A stretch of DNA of 64,000 nucleotides from Microcebus murinus (lineage: Eukaryota; Chordata; Mammalia; Primates; Cheirogaleidae), in NCBI RefSeq assembly GCF_040939455.1, contig NC_134108.1, positions 4,245,501-4,309,500 on the forward strand, in the 5' to 3' direction. Of this stretch, positions 47,321 through 59,221 are shown piece by piece; position 1 is the first letter of the stretch; every line of letters begins with the position of its first letter. Both the position numbers and the translations under genes were made by a program. Below the pieces are notes generated by a model. The model saw nothing but the letters and a program-made list of their open reading frames with translations, was not told where the DNA came from and searched no databases.

Positions 47321-47709
47321 TTGATAAATAATAGGTATATGTCTCCGAGAAAACAAAATAAAAGGGTGGGGGGGGGAATGGGGAGGCAATCTGTATGATT
47401 TCATTCAGCAATAAACTGAATAACATTACAAACCATTTTCATTTTCCATAAAAGAAAATACCTCACATATGACATGCAGTTTGGAAATCATTTGCATTTA
47501 AAATCGCGAAATGATGGAAACGGAATGATTTGATCTTATTTTTTAAAATAACTTCCAGATGAGGAAATCAAAAGTTTTCAATACAAAAAAAAAAAAAAAA
47601 CCTGAGCTCATCCCTTGTATCGGCAGCCTGGCACATCCACGCTTTGTCTGCCTGTATTCCTGTGGACTGTCCGGCTCTCCTCTGGCCCTTCAAAGACCCA
47701 CCTCCCACT
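47321..47709. other. Unassigned spacer with homopolymer runs
   Basis: Contains a G-rich run (about 47366-47376) and an A16 run (47585-47600). No gene recognised. Confidence 0.5.
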
Positions 47710-47992
47710 GGCCGGGTGTGGTGGGCACGCCTGTAATCCTGGCACTCAAGGAGGCCAAGGCGGGAGGATCACTGGAGCTCAAGAGTTCGAGACCAGCCTG
47801 AGAAACAGTAAGACCCTGTCTCTACAAAAAACAGAAAAATTAGCCGGGTGTGGTGGTGCGTGCCTGAAGTCCCAGGGACGTGGGAGTCTAAAGCAAGAGG
47901 ATCTCTTGAGCCGGGAGTTTGAGGTTGCAGTGAGCGAGCTATGACGACGCCACTGCACTCTAACCTGGGGCACCAGAGGAGACTCGGTCTCA
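47710..47992 (+). mobile_element. Alu SINE (dimeric), sense, A-tail lost
   Basis: GGCCGGGTGTGGTGGGCACG, GGCGGGAGGATCACTGGAGC, the A-rich linker CTACAAAAAACAGAAAAATT, then a right arm with GAGGTTGCAGTGAGCGAGCT and CACTGCACTCTAACCTGGGG. It stops at GACTCGGTCTC without an A-tail. No clear target-site duplication was found. Confidence 0.92.
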
Positions 47993-50900
47993 TCTCCCGT
48001 TCCGGGTCTCTGGCCACCTGAGACCACGGGCCACCTTCCCAGAGGCTCCGTGAAGTCTCACTTTCTGAGACGCACGCACACTTAACTGGCCCACTGGGCT
48101 GGGCTCCGGGGTTGTCTCACTCGGGCCCATCACGTTTGTTGCAGCCCTTTGCGCTCATCGTGGGGCAGTGAAGTTTCACCCATCCCCCACTCCCACCTCG
48201 CAAGCTCTTTCCGGAACACAGGAAGTCCACGATCCCCAGTCGACCTCACACCTCCACGGGTCCCGGGACCCTCCCTACGAAGCAGCAGCCTTCTCCACCG
48301 TAACCCGGCGCCATCCTCCCAGCTCAATCCTTCCAGTTCCCAGAGACCCAGTTCCGTATATCAAAATACACGGCCGCACTTTCGAATCAATAAAAAGGAT
48401 CAAAACGTTCTTTTTTTCTGCTTCAGTGATAGTGCCAGACATGGCATGGGAAGGGTCAGTTGCCTTCTCGTTGAAGGAGGAAAAACAGCCACAACTCTGT
48501 CTGATCCCATTGCTGCATCCCTTATGAGGCCACGCTTCTCTGTCTACATTTTCACCTCTTATGACGACAGCACCCCCTGGTAAATGCTTTGTTAAATGGG
48601 ACTCATTGCTCCACTCCACTGAGTGTTTCATTTAAGAGTTTTGTGACGGCAGCAGCTGACAAATACCTACTCGGGGCATTTGGAGTATTAACAATTTTAG
48701 CTCACGTCCATCCTACTCTCATTTCCAGTGGCCAGACTTCTGTTCTTTTGGGAATGTGCCTGGTATCTTCCATTGATTCCTTCTTTCGGAGGAGAGCTCC
48801 CCAAGTTCAAGTGTCAGGTCCCATCTGCCACTGTTGGCCACCTTTATGAGCTTGAAACTGCTGGGAAATAGAGCATAAAAGCAAGCAGGCTAAGCTGAAA
48901 TGGAAAGCCTTCGGGCCCGGGCCTCAGCTGTGCCTGCAATAGCTGATGATCCAAAAAAAGTTTTCTCTGCAAAATGTTAACCACAGTACACTGAAAACAC
49001 TTCGCATGACCACATGTCATGCGGCGAGGACGTCTGCAGATTGAAAACACGCAGCTTGTCAGAACCTTTGAACTCTATCAAGAGATGTGGCCAGAGTGTG
49101 GGGGACCTCATGTTGGCTCGAGGCCGGGACTTGCTGTCACAATAACACCATGAGCATATGAACTAGGGTGGGAAATTTGGTCAGACACACTTAATTTCCC
49201 CTAGGATAACGGTTGGCTTATTGTGGCACCAGGCCAGACTCCTGGGGTCCCCCGAGAGTTGTAGGCTGTGTGGCATTTGATGACACCAAGGCTTTCAGCT
49301 CTGTGGATTGAAGCTACGACTCTCGCAATGAATTTTCCTTTCCTCCCTCCCAGCTCCATGAGAAGAGTGTTTGCAAGGCCATGTTTTAGATGTGGACCAT
49401 CTGGCTGTAAGAAACTGCAGTTGCAGTTTGCATCGGGGAAATAGGTCTCTCTCCTTAGGAGTGCCTGATAACAGCTGAGCACAGGAAGGTGAAGTGAGAA
49501 GATCAAAGGATTTATGAGTTCTTAATAGGGGACGTGTTTATGCCTTTTAATTCTAGTTCATCACAAAAAATGATTGGAAGTGATTTATATCATTGCATAA
49601 GTAATAGCAAAGTTTTAAAAAAATAATTATAAACTAAGGTAAAGGAAAACACGAGTAGGGAAAAAAAGTGAAGCCTTACATTCTTTTGCAATACTTAGAA
49701 GAAGGTAGAAGATGAGAGACTCTGAATGCCTTCGCATACAAAGAACAAAGAATCAGTTGCTTGAAATCAGCAAAGCTTTTGTTCTGATATTAGGATGATA
49801 AAGAAATTTAAATTTTAAAACTTCATGAAAAAGACTTTTGGAATTTGCTGAACCATGTCCACAGAAATGTCTCTACAATAAATGCAAAACTTGTTGACTC
49901 CGAAGAGTCAATTGTCTTTGTTCCCAAACCTGATTACACTGGTTGAACTTGTAACTGCAATCAACTGAATAAATATGAAAAACAGTAATATATGAATGCA
50001 AAAAGAAAAGCGTTTCTACAAAAACTAAATAGAACGCTCTAGAAGGTACTAAAAGTACTAGTTGCTTTCAAACAAGATAAGGGAGAGGCAGGGGAGGAAA
50101 TACCAGGGGAGGAAAACTTAAAATTCTTAAAAGCCTCTGTGCTCAGATTTCATTGCAAGTGTCTTTAATTTTTAACTCCTTTTTAAGGAAACTTGAAGTG
50201 GTAAGTGATGACAATGCATTATGATTGTAGTTTATGCAAAACTCTACAACATAAAAGCGTAACTCCGATCAATGGCTTCTGGGCCATGTATCTGAATACA
50301 ATCTCTCAGTTTGATCTATTCTCCCAACATTCTTTCCATAACGTCCCAATCAAAGCCCTCCACCCATGCCTCGTGTCTCCACTTTTTTTCAGCTGCATCT
50401 TAAAGAACATGTTCTCCAAAAAGCGTGGTCTCAGGCCATTCCGCCTGCAGACAGAGCCGGCCTCCACAGGTGTTAGATGGACGCAGTGGCACAGGACGCT
50501 ATGCTTGGTTTAGTGCTCTGCTGTCTCATGCGGAGCTAATCCCAGCTTTGAACTTAAGTTTTGCAAGGGAAGTCGAACGGAACGAGGAGCACGCACAGAG
50601 CGACTGGAAGCTGCGGCCTGGCAGAGGCCTGCGCGTGCGCAAGAGAGAGCCCACAGGCAAAGCCGGCGGCACCTGTGCACCTGTGCAGGCAGCTGACCTG
50701 GGACGCACCTGCCTGCCTTGGAGCGTGTTGGGAGCGCCCTGGGGCCTGGAGGGGGTGGACAAGGCAGGGTCTGGATCCAGGTTGGTTGGTGGCAGAGATG
50801 GCAGCCCCGGTGGCGGCAGCAGAAGGTGGCAGCAACAGCCACAACAGCCAGAGAGGAGTCGCAGGTGAGGGCAGAACCAGGACGTGTGGCGGGGGCTGGC

Positions 50901-51559
50901 TGCCAGGCCCTCTCTGGAGCCTGTCCCTGCCCAGGCGCTTCCATAACTTTCCAGCCTGAGCTCCGGGACAGGAACTACCAGCACCCAACCAGCAAAATCT
51001 GTCAGTACATTATTACAAGATAAAGGTGCATAAACGGATATCACCACAAAGCATGTGGTTATGAGAACTCTCCGGTGAGTTTAGAATCTCTGGTTGTGAA
51101 CGCCAGCACAGCACTGCAAAACAAACAGCTGCAGATGCAGAACTGCACATATCCATCTGAGACATGTAGATTAAATCTAAAGATCTTCACCTTTGGTGGA
51201 AAAGAACAGTATTTTCTTATGAAGTTTCAGGTAAACTGGTTGTGAATAAGGAAGACAAGTCTCTTCTTTATAATTGAAGCTATAACAACAAAAGGCATAA
51301 ACAGGTATTTCAAATTATTAATATATACAAATCATGAAGCCACTTACAGTTTCTCAAACATCCCCCATGAATTACAGAAAATGTCAGAAAAAAATTAAAA
51401 TAGTATTTTATAAATTTATGCGTAAATTCAGATTTACACAAAACCAATCTGTAGGAAGAGTTAAATCTTTTTAGAAAAATTGTTCATTGGAAATAATCAA
51501 CTCTAAATATACTAAAATTTATATTTGGAAGTGATTTACCAGGATTTTATCTCAATTTT
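47993..51559. other. Repeat-poor sequence, no gene recognised
   Basis: About 3.5 kb without a transposon I recognise. Long frames occur where composition is G+C-rich (48130-48600 and 50420-51020). They overlap one another in opposite frames and show no domain. 48840-49060 and 49540-50200 are complex and repeat-free. Confidence 0.4.
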
Positions 51560-51750
51560 GTCAAAGCTTAGTAAATATTCGTAATAGCTATAGTAACAGT
51601 TGTATCAGCAGAAAGATCTTTCTCAAAATTAAAAAATAAAAATTTATTTGCAATCTTGCATTTTCCAGGAGCAACTGATATCATTTTCAATCACATCAAT
51701 TGAAAATGAAGTTATTGAAAGTATAAATTTCAGTAATCAATAAATAAATT
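51560..51750 (+). pseudogene. hAT-family transposase C-terminal remnant
   Basis: 51593-51634 translates to VTVVSAERSFSKLK, and in another frame 51678-51743 gives ISFSITSIENEVIESINFSN, then a stop. Together these resemble the dimerisation domain at the C-terminus of hAT transposases, where SAERSFSKLK and a downstream SIENE block are the usual hallmarks. The two pieces are in different frames and preceded by stops (TAG TAA just upstream), so the gene is dead. Related transposon sequence probably extends to about 52060, where CAACAGGCCCTGTATCTTCG suggests the 3' noncoding end. The zinc-finger N-terminus and catalytic residues were not found. Confidence 0.75.
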
Positions 51751-52997
51751 TCCAGAAAAGTGAGCTAGAAAACTCATATGATCACTCAAAACACCATATT
51801 AGTAAAGTATTATTATCATATTATGTAAAATTATAACACCAAAAGTATTTTTTACAATTTGTAAATTCTTGCTATTACTCATGTATCACTGTTACCTCAT
51901 TATATTTATGAGTAATAAGATATCTTAAATAGAAAAATTTATATTTTAGTACATTTACTGTCAATTTCCCTCTGCATTTTGAACAACAGGCCCTGTATCT
52001 TCGTTTTTTATTGGACCCCAAAGTTTACATAGACAGACCTACCCACAGAAATTTGTTTATTTAATTTCTTAATACTAGCTGAACTCTTCTGACCACAGTT
52101 TCTCTTAAAAAATAAAAAGTAACTCAGTAGTGATGTTGTACCAGCTTTATTAGAAAGAAATTTTGGTGCTCAGAGTATCTCTCTTCAGAAATGGAGGAAT
52201 TTTTTTTAAATAATAGGCTTTTCCCATAACTTTCTTATTTCCTAAAGATTATCGATCTTTCTGCGGAGATTTCCCATTTTCAGCTGTCACTGACAATAAC
52301 GTCATAAGTGTGTCCATTGGTTTGGGTGAGGAGAGTAGTTATACATTAGTAATATAAAGACACTTGGGGAAAAAAAAAAAAAACTTTTTTAAAATTTTTA
52401 TATCGTGAAAGGACCCTTTAGGTTCCTTTGTGGAAAAGAAAATTAGTCAAAGTGCCTTTCTGAATCCATAAGAATTTTCCCAACCATGGAGGAGGCTTTT
52501 ATCCTTATCTTAATCTGTAAGAATCACTGCTATGTTGGAGCCAGAAAGAAAGGTGTTAATCCAACAAAAGAGCTAAAAATACTAACGTTTGTCAGATTCT
52601 CCGGGGCCTCTGAAAATGGATAATAGACAGGGCAACTAATGTTGTATGAAAAACACTGGAAACATAAAGTCAGTGCCATGCTCACTTAGGCTCATGAGCT
52701 TCAGGCAGCAAGAAGCGCTGAGCCTCCCTGGGCCGGTTGCCTGCCCCGGGCTGCCCTGCTCACAGACCAGGTGCACCCCCTTGCCCAGAGCATTCTTCCT
52801 GCGTTCTGGTGGGGGGACTTCTGCAGAGTGGCCACCTGTCCAGGACTCCCTTCTCTGTGACAGATCAGAGGCTTCCCAGACTCATTCAATATCGCAGGTC
52901 TGAAGGTTGCTGCTGTTCCCCAGCTTGATCATAAAATAGACCCAAGTTCCAGCCTGTCCACTAGTGCCAATGTTGTTACAGGAAAATAACCGTTGCT

Positions 52998-52998
<1 letters not shown>
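51751..52998. other. A+T-rich sequence, probably hAT 3' end followed by unassigned DNA
   Basis: 51751-52060 is likely the decayed 3' end of the hAT element. Beyond that, an A14 run (52369-52382) and A+T-rich sequence of unknown origin reach a more G+C-rich piece at 52690-52930. No gene recognised. Confidence 0.4.
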
Positions 52999-53028
<30 letters not shown>

Positions 53029-53099
53029 AAGAAGAAGAAGAAGAAGAAGAAGAAGAGGAAGAGGAAGAGGAAGAGGAAGAGGAAGAGGAAGAGGAAGAA
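52999..53099. repeat. (GAA)n array passing into (GAGGAA)n
   Basis: About 19 perfect AAG units (52999-53056) followed by about seven GAGGAA hexamers (to 53097). The tract is pure purine on the plus strand for over 100 bp. Frames through it code only Leu, Phe or Glu/Lys-type runs and are artefacts. GAA/TTC tracts of this kind can adopt triplex or sticky DNA. Confidence 0.97.
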
Positions 53100-53699
53100 G
53101 AAAAAAATCCATGGCATACTCGTAGAAGCTATTTGCTTTTCCTACAGAGCAGGTCAACTTTATTTCTGATCTAGGTTGTTGCTCCTAAGAAAGAAAAATG
53201 TTTCACAAAAGTCTATGGACAGGTTTTGACCTACAAACTCATTCCTGGGACTTAAAACACAGCAGTCATCAAACGTACCCATCCATTTTACATATTTAGC
53301 AAGTGTATACTCTTACCAGATCTACTGTAGAATCTTTTCACTCCATCACATGCAAAATAACACCCAGATTTCCTATTTTAATTATCTTTTGTTATTAAAC
53401 ATTTTTTTTTGCTTTAGAACTTGTTACTTAAAATTTACCACTGTCTAGATATTGAAAAGAGAACCCTGTTCTCTGTGACTTTAAACGTTAAAGCAACCTT
53501 GTAAGGAAAAAAGTCCATTATCTGAATTATTATTGTTCTTTGTGAGTTTATCTCTCAGTACATTTTTAGAAACAAGTTCCAGTATCTTAGTCCTTGGGCA
53601 GTTTCTTGCTCCCCCACCTCAGCCCGTTGGGACACATTTTTGTGAATGATACAACTAAAAGAAACTCCTCTATACAACATATTTTGGGCTTTTGCCATG
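53100..53699. other. Unassigned A+T-rich spacer
   Basis: No gene or repeat recognised. Confidence 0.4.
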
Positions 53700-53880
53700 A
53701 AGGAAAGAAATCTAATATTTACTAACAATACAATAATAATTTATATAATATTATCAAATGAATATTGTTAGACCCATTTTAAGATGAGCAAATCGAGACA
53801 AGGAGAAATTATATTTTTTTCAAATCACAGTCAGTAGAAGAGTCAGAATTTGAAATGCGTGTGTGTCTCTGGAAGGCTAC
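53700..53880 (-). repeat. MIR SINE, antisense
   Basis: CCATTTTAAGATGAGCAAAT (reversed MIR), TCAAATCACAGTCAGTAGAA and AGTCAGAATTTGAAATGC are in MIR order. Confidence 0.65.
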
Positions 53881-54210
53881 ATCTAACTTTCTTTCTGGGT
53901 AATAATAAGCTTATTACATAATATAGCATGATCGAAGGGGCAAACAACTAACCTTCCTATGGAAAATTATAATCATAGATTGCTATAACTAGAAGCTCTT
54001 TATATGTAAAGACCTCTTTATAAGTCATATAAAGGGGTTAATTAACAAGTAGGCGTGTGAATATGAATTCTACACCCTTCTTCAGGGCTTTTATATCCAA
54101 TCTTCTATATTCTATCCTGAAAAGAAAGTGAATTGTTTGATACAAGAATATCGAATGACTTGAGAAACACATACAAATACTTGAAGGCAACCGTGGATAG
54201 TTGAAACTTC
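53881..54210. other. Unassigned A+T-rich spacer
   Basis: No gene or repeat recognised. Confidence 0.4.
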
Positions 54211-54349
54211 CTGTGTTTCTCAAACTTTACAATCCCTACGATGCTTTTTAGTAATTCACATTTTCTCTTCCCTCTCCTGAGATAAGTGTGTTTTTTAAAC
54301 AGATGATTCCAATGGAGGTGGTCCGTGGAACACACTTTGAGAAACACCG
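54211..54349. mobile_element. Near-complete miniature hAT (Charlie/MER-type) element
   Basis: A 139-bp unit bounded by perfect 12-bp inverted termini: GTGTTTCTCAAA at 54213-54224 and TTTGAGAAACAC at 54336-54347. These correspond to the CAGTG(G)TTCTCAAA terminus of hAT-Charlie elements. Inside, GAGGTGGTCCGTGGAACACA is the typical subterminal block. No coding capacity. The 8-bp target duplication expected for hAT was not evident, presumably decayed. Confidence 0.75.
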
Positions 54350-54734
54350 GTCTAGAGAGTGACTTGGGAAGGCAGACTAGCGCGGAAGTGATGACGGCAA
54401 CGTGGTGACAGCAGAGCTCCCCATTCTCAGACGGAAACCTGGTGTCAAACCCCTGCTGCAGGCCACAAGTAATGGAAATTGCATCACGGAACCCTTCCTT
54501 CGAATAGTAACTAAGCCTTGAGTGACAAACAGGCTTTTTTTTTACGGTTTCAGACGTCTGTTCATAACCGGAATGAGATAACCCTCACATAACTGACGCC
54601 GTAGATGTCAGATTATTTGCCCTGATGATTCTCTCACCACTAAAGTGCTTTCTTACTCTGAGACAGGGGAAAACAATCGCGGTCCGTCTGCCACCTGTCC
54701 CTTCGCTGGTATTGTTACCAGGCAGGCCCTGGTC
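54350..54734. other. Unassigned spacer
   Basis: No gene or repeat recognised. Confidence 0.4.
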
Positions 54735-54860
54735 AGAGCACTCGATGAACGTTGTCTTATTTCATCTTCACACTCACCCATGAGATTTGTGACTCTCAGT
54801 AGCCCCGGTGTGTGGATGAGGACACTGACCTGCAAAGATTTAGTTCCATCCCCCTCGATG
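54735..54860 (-). repeat. MIR SINE, antisense
   Basis: ATTTCATCTTCACACTCACC, GGATGAGGACACTGACCTGC and AAGATTTAGTTCC follow the reversed MIR order. Confidence 0.55.
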
Positions 54861-55224
54861 GCAGTCAAGGTTAGCGACTACCACGTCCACGCCTTTTACA
54901 CACCCCTGAGGGACATCTCAGTGATTTTGCGCCAGGTCCCTGGGGTGTCTCCCCCTGAGAGCCGCAACCGGGCAGCTCTCCCTGCCACACCCAAGGAAGC
55001 GCATTTCCACCGTCCGTCTGCTGTGGGGTCAGACCCCACCACCTGCGGCCTGCTCCCTAACTTGGCTCGGCAGACGCGGGCATGCAGAGCGCCACTGAGC
55101 CAGGAATTTGGGTCAAGAAAGAGCACCTTTGGTCGTGCCAGAATCTCCTGTTGTGCAATCCCAGGCACTTTCAACTCTAACATTTTCTTCCCAGCCCCAG
55201 ATTTACTCGGTTTTCCTGTGGTCA
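54861..55224. other. Unassigned G+C-rich spacer
   Basis: A plus-strand frame from 54645 to 55448 runs through the MIR, this spacer and into the L2. It therefore does not represent one gene. Confidence 0.45.
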
Positions 55225-55765
55225 TACGACCCAGCCTCCTTGGTCACTTGCATTGCCACTGCTGCTCGTGGCAGTTTCCCCTCCCTGGGTGGTCAGAGGG
55301 GCCCTTTAAAGTTAATGGAATCACATCACTTCTCTGCTGGAAACCTCCTAGCAGCTTCCTGTCGCTGTTAGAACAGCTCCAAACCCAAATCCTCCCCCAA
55401 GACCTTCCAGGCCATCATGAATTGGCCCTAGCCGCCACGTTGACGTAAGTTCCCACGCCTTCCTCCAGACCCGCTGGGCTCCATCCCTGATGCTCATGCC
55501 ACCCACAGAGCACCCCCTTGTCAGTGCCTCCTTGTCAGAGCCTCCTTGTCAGTGCCTCCTTGTCAGCGCCTCCTTGTCAGCGCCTCCTTGTCAGAGCCTC
55601 CTTGTCAGTGCCTCCTCATGCACATCCTGCTCTGGCTTTGGAGGGCATCTCCCTTAGACTCTTGGATGACGTGTTCCTTCCCTTCATCCTGGTCTCTACT
55701 CTATGTATGTCACTTCTTCAGATAGGCGTTTGCGGAGCGTCTCTGGTACTCAGAGAAAGGTGGCA
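55225..55765 (+). repeat. L2 LINE, sense, with internal minisatellite
   Basis: CATCACTTCTCTGCTGGAAACC, TCCAAACCCAAATCCTCC, TCCAGGCCATCATGAATTGG are L2 ORF2-end blocks, and L2-like sequence resumes after the tandem repeat (TCACTTCTTCAGATAGGCGT). The minisatellite at 55517-55614 has expanded within it. Confidence 0.6.
55517..55614. repeat. 14-bp minisatellite, seven units
   Basis: Seven copies of CTTGTCAGNGCCTC, each exactly 14 bp, differ only at the N position (T, A, T, C, C, A, T in order). Near-identity indicates recent expansion. The reading frame shifts every unit, so the apparent peptide is meaningless. Confidence 0.95.
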
Positions 55766-57129
55766 GACAGCAGGGCCCCTGCGCCCCATTCCCTCCTGAA
55801 CTGAGCAGCAAACGTCGCACGGTAAGAAATGCCATCGTGCCCCTGTGCCCTCGTGAGGCTCCAGCAGCCCGCACCTCTGGGCAGAGCCTGTTCTCGCAGG
55901 GTGGAAAGTGTGCCTGCTGCACCTGCCGCCCGGAGCCACGTCGTGGCATCGCAGACACCTGCTCTGGGGCAGAGCAGGGGCCCAGACGGGGCTTGCATTG
56001 AGTCTGGCCTCAGTCACTGCCCCATTGGCCTCTGGCTGCCCCTGGTCACCAGCATCCTCCTCCAGGCCCCAGGCTCTCCTTCCAGCGTTTTCTCTACACC
56101 CTCACTTCACATCCTTCCCCCCACAGGCCTGCAGCCCACCTGCAGGGGCTTCCTGACCGCAGAGCCAAGGCCACCAAGAGCCTCTGAGCAGCAGCAGCAC
56201 CAAAGCCGGCCCGGGGCACGCATGGGAGGACAGAGGTGGCCCGTTCTCCATGACCCTAGCTCAGAAGTCTATTCTTCTGGGAAGACATGCTAATGTGTTT
56301 CATTTTAAAGATAACCTTCTTGTCGCACCCACGGGCTGCAGGGCCCCTGGGAAGGAAGCCCGGCTCTGCGTCCACAGGTGCACAGGTGAGCGAGTCGGGC
56401 CACTGGGCTCCAAGGAACTCAGCCCCTGGCATCCCGTGAGCCCACCGCGGGCTCTAGTCCGTCTCTTTAAACGGCTCACTGTCTTTTCCGGGACACAGGA
56501 CCCAAGACAAACCTCTGGGAGTCCTTTATTGCCTCCATTTCCCTATTATTTCCTCATTATCTGGGGACTGCAGTGTCTTTGATATGTCATTACTAAGCTC
56601 AACAGACGATTTCACCCTATTTTCATCTTAAATTCTTCAAACAGCTTTGTCTTGTGTAAAAGTGATGTGAAAGATGTCAAGATCACTTGCCGATCAAGGA
56701 GATCATTTGCCAAAAGTGGGCTTCTGTGAAATGTTTCTGTCTGTTCATGGTTTAAAAGAAAGAAAGAAAGAAAAACCCCTCGGTTTCTCCTCCCGCGCAA
56801 AGGCTGACGGCCCTCTCCAAAAGCCCGCGCATATGCGGCAGTGGCGGGGCTGTGCCGCGATGCCAGTGCGTCCTTCCTGCAGACTGAGCTTCTGCTTGAC
56901 CTCGAGTCGTGTCCCACGTCCAGTGGTCTCAAAGGAGGGAGACCAGGAGGCTCCACAGCACCCTTCCAGCTGCACGGAAGCCACAGCCAAACTTGACCTA
57001 AACCTTGGGAGAACACAGGCCTTGGACTCGCTGGCTCGCTGACAGCACAGTGCCGTGTCGAGGTCCATCCTACCGGATAGCTGGTTCTTTGGTAACCCGT
57101 TTACTAAACGCAGGAAGTAGATCGTGCAC
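55766..57129. other. G+C-rich sequence, no gene recognised
   Basis: Several overlapping frames on both strands without recognised domains. A short GAAA run lies at 56757-56774. No repeat family assigned. Confidence 0.4.
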
Positions 57130-57200
57130 GGTACACGGGTAGAGCGTCCGTCTGCACCTGGCGCACAGCAAGTGCTCGGTCAGTATGCATTGCCCTTCCC
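57130..57200 (+). repeat. MIR or L2 3' terminus, sense
   Basis: CACCTGGCGCACAGCAAGTG CTCGGTCAGTATGCATT resembles the shared MIR/L2 tail. Confidence 0.45.
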
Positions 57201-58867
57201 TCTTTGTTGTGACCTGCATCAAGTCCATCTGACACACATTTGATTATGTTCTTCCTGGAGAGGGATTCAACTTCCTGTCTTGTGGTTTTGATAATCAGAT
57301 TTTGAAGAGGGCAAGAATACATGCAAATTCACTGGCTATTATTATTGCTAGTATCACCATCATCATCGTTGTCGTTTTTCGCGTTAATACTGTGTCCTGA
57401 AACACTTCTCGGTGAAAAACGGAACTTTCCCCTCAGAACCTCCTTTCCTTCTTACAAAGCCTGGGTAGAGTTTTTAATCAATACCAAAATGAAATCTCAG
57501 CGTTCTGCAGGCCTTGATATTATAGGCACCTTTGACAAATTCAACACATTCCTGGTGATTGTTCTCTCTCCCAGCATTGTTCATAAATGCCAATTAGTTT
57601 CCTCTGAAATCCAGCAGTCTGGTAGAAACTTGCAAATGTCTTAGTTTCCTTGGCGATGACTATGGATTTCTCTGCATCACACAGGGAGATTAAATAAGGC
57701 CTCCAGAGAATCTGCGGTACCTCTAGCTTTTGGTCAACGAAGAAGGCGTTCTCCTGGGAGCCCATTAAAAGGTGCAGAGTTGTTGAAGTCCAGAGCTCAG
57801 CTGCCTGACACTGCATGGCAGTCTACTGAGCCACCTAGCACTTGCCCTGTAATCTGAATTCTGCCCTACTCGGGGATGGCATTTGTCCAACAGCCTCATC
57901 CCTGCCACTCCCCTGTGGCTTCCAGGAGTGACTGCGTTAGCCTTCAGCATCTCTTTGGACCAATTTAAAGGCCGACACCATGACTCCTTCCTTAGTCTCT
58001 CCAAGTAACAATTTCCAAAGCCACTTATTTCCTTTTGTATTTGACATGAGAGGGAAAGCAAGTGCTAATTAAGATACCTGTTGGACAGGTAAGAACATCT
58101 ATGACTCATCAAATCCATCTCTGGTTTCCTAAGACTTCCCTAAGCCTGAACAGCTACAGGCAGTAAAGCAGCTCACCCGTCGTTAGCCACCCTTCATTGT
58201 TCTTAAACGGAGCAAGACGCGCTCACTCTCCCTGATGACTTAACGCGAGAGATGGAAGATGCATCCTGTATTTCTGGCCCCTGGTAAGCTCTGAAATTGC
58301 GGCGCCTTTGATCATGTGCAAAGAACTCGCATCCTATGTGTTAGTCACAAAGCAGTCTCGGGAATCACAAAACACGCGTCACGGGGCAGGCCGGGGCTGA
58401 AGATGCCTTGCCCGGACCGCTGTGGCGTGGCCAGTCCGGCTCTGCCTCCTGGGCCTGGGTACTTAATTCTTCTGACCGTTTTCAGGACCTGTGATAAGGC
58501 ATCACAACAGAGCTCCAGGCCACAGCGGTCTTCCCTGTTTTTGCTGTTATGTTACTGCGGGTGGTGAGAAGGAAGCCTGCTACCGTTTCACTTACTAGAC
58601 CTACATATCGCGTGCAGAAAATCCAGACCTTGAGGACAATTCTTACTGGTTCCTTTTTGCTTCTAGTGTGGATCTCTGAGGGAACCCCACGTTATTTCTC
58701 TTGGTCTGGAATTATTTCCCTGGCTCCCCCAAAAGATTAAGTTTACCCTTTTCTAGTTTGATTTATGACCTTTCAAATGCCTGAGAAATCTATTCTCACT
58801 CTCACTCTGCACTAGTCTCTTCTCCTGCTTCCTCCTGGGTCCTGCTGTTTTGGAAACCCCATCTCAT
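57201..58867. other. Single-copy DNA, no gene recognised
   Basis: Mixed composition. No exon or repeat recognised. Confidence 0.4.
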
Positions 58868-58915
58868 GTGGCATCATCCAGCAGGTGTTCGGTAAACAGT
58901 GGTTGAATGAGCAAG
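58868..58915 (+). repeat. L2 3' terminus, sense, short
   Basis: CCAGCAGGTGTTCGGTAAAC followed by GTGGTTGAATGAGC resembles the last bases of L2. Confidence 0.45.
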
Positions 58916-59221
58916 CACCCATCCTGTCCTTCAGTTAGCACAAAACGGAGAACTGGCTTGGCCATCTATCTCAGGGAAGTGAAAATTGTCATTTCCATGC
59001 AAAAAACAAGAGAAACTAAGACAAAGATAACTCTAAACGAATAAGATGTTGGAGAAGGAAAAGACAAAGGGTCCTAAAGAATTCTAGATAGGTTTCATAA
59101 AAAGGATGAGAGCTAAGCAGAATTTGGTCTTATTTGGAAGGGTAGAGAAGACATAGAGGAATCCAAGGGAAGAGCAACTCACGAACTACAAAGAAGCAAA
59201 AAATAAATAAAAGTAGTTTGA
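58916..59221. other. Unassigned A-rich spacer
   Basis: No gene or repeat recognised. Confidence 0.4.

Noticed and set aside
50425..51047. Cluster of 100-170 codon frames on both strands
   Set aside because: Four or more frames are open over the same G+C-rich bases, with none favoured by a motif or splice structure.
54645..55448. 267-codon plus-strand open frame
   Set aside because: It passes through a MIR and into an L2 of different origin, with no domain. A real gene would not have its frame composed of these decayed repeats.
55517..55614. Possible CRISPR-like array
   Set aside because: Units are adjacent 14-bp repeats without spacers, in a primate genome. It is an ordinary minisatellite.
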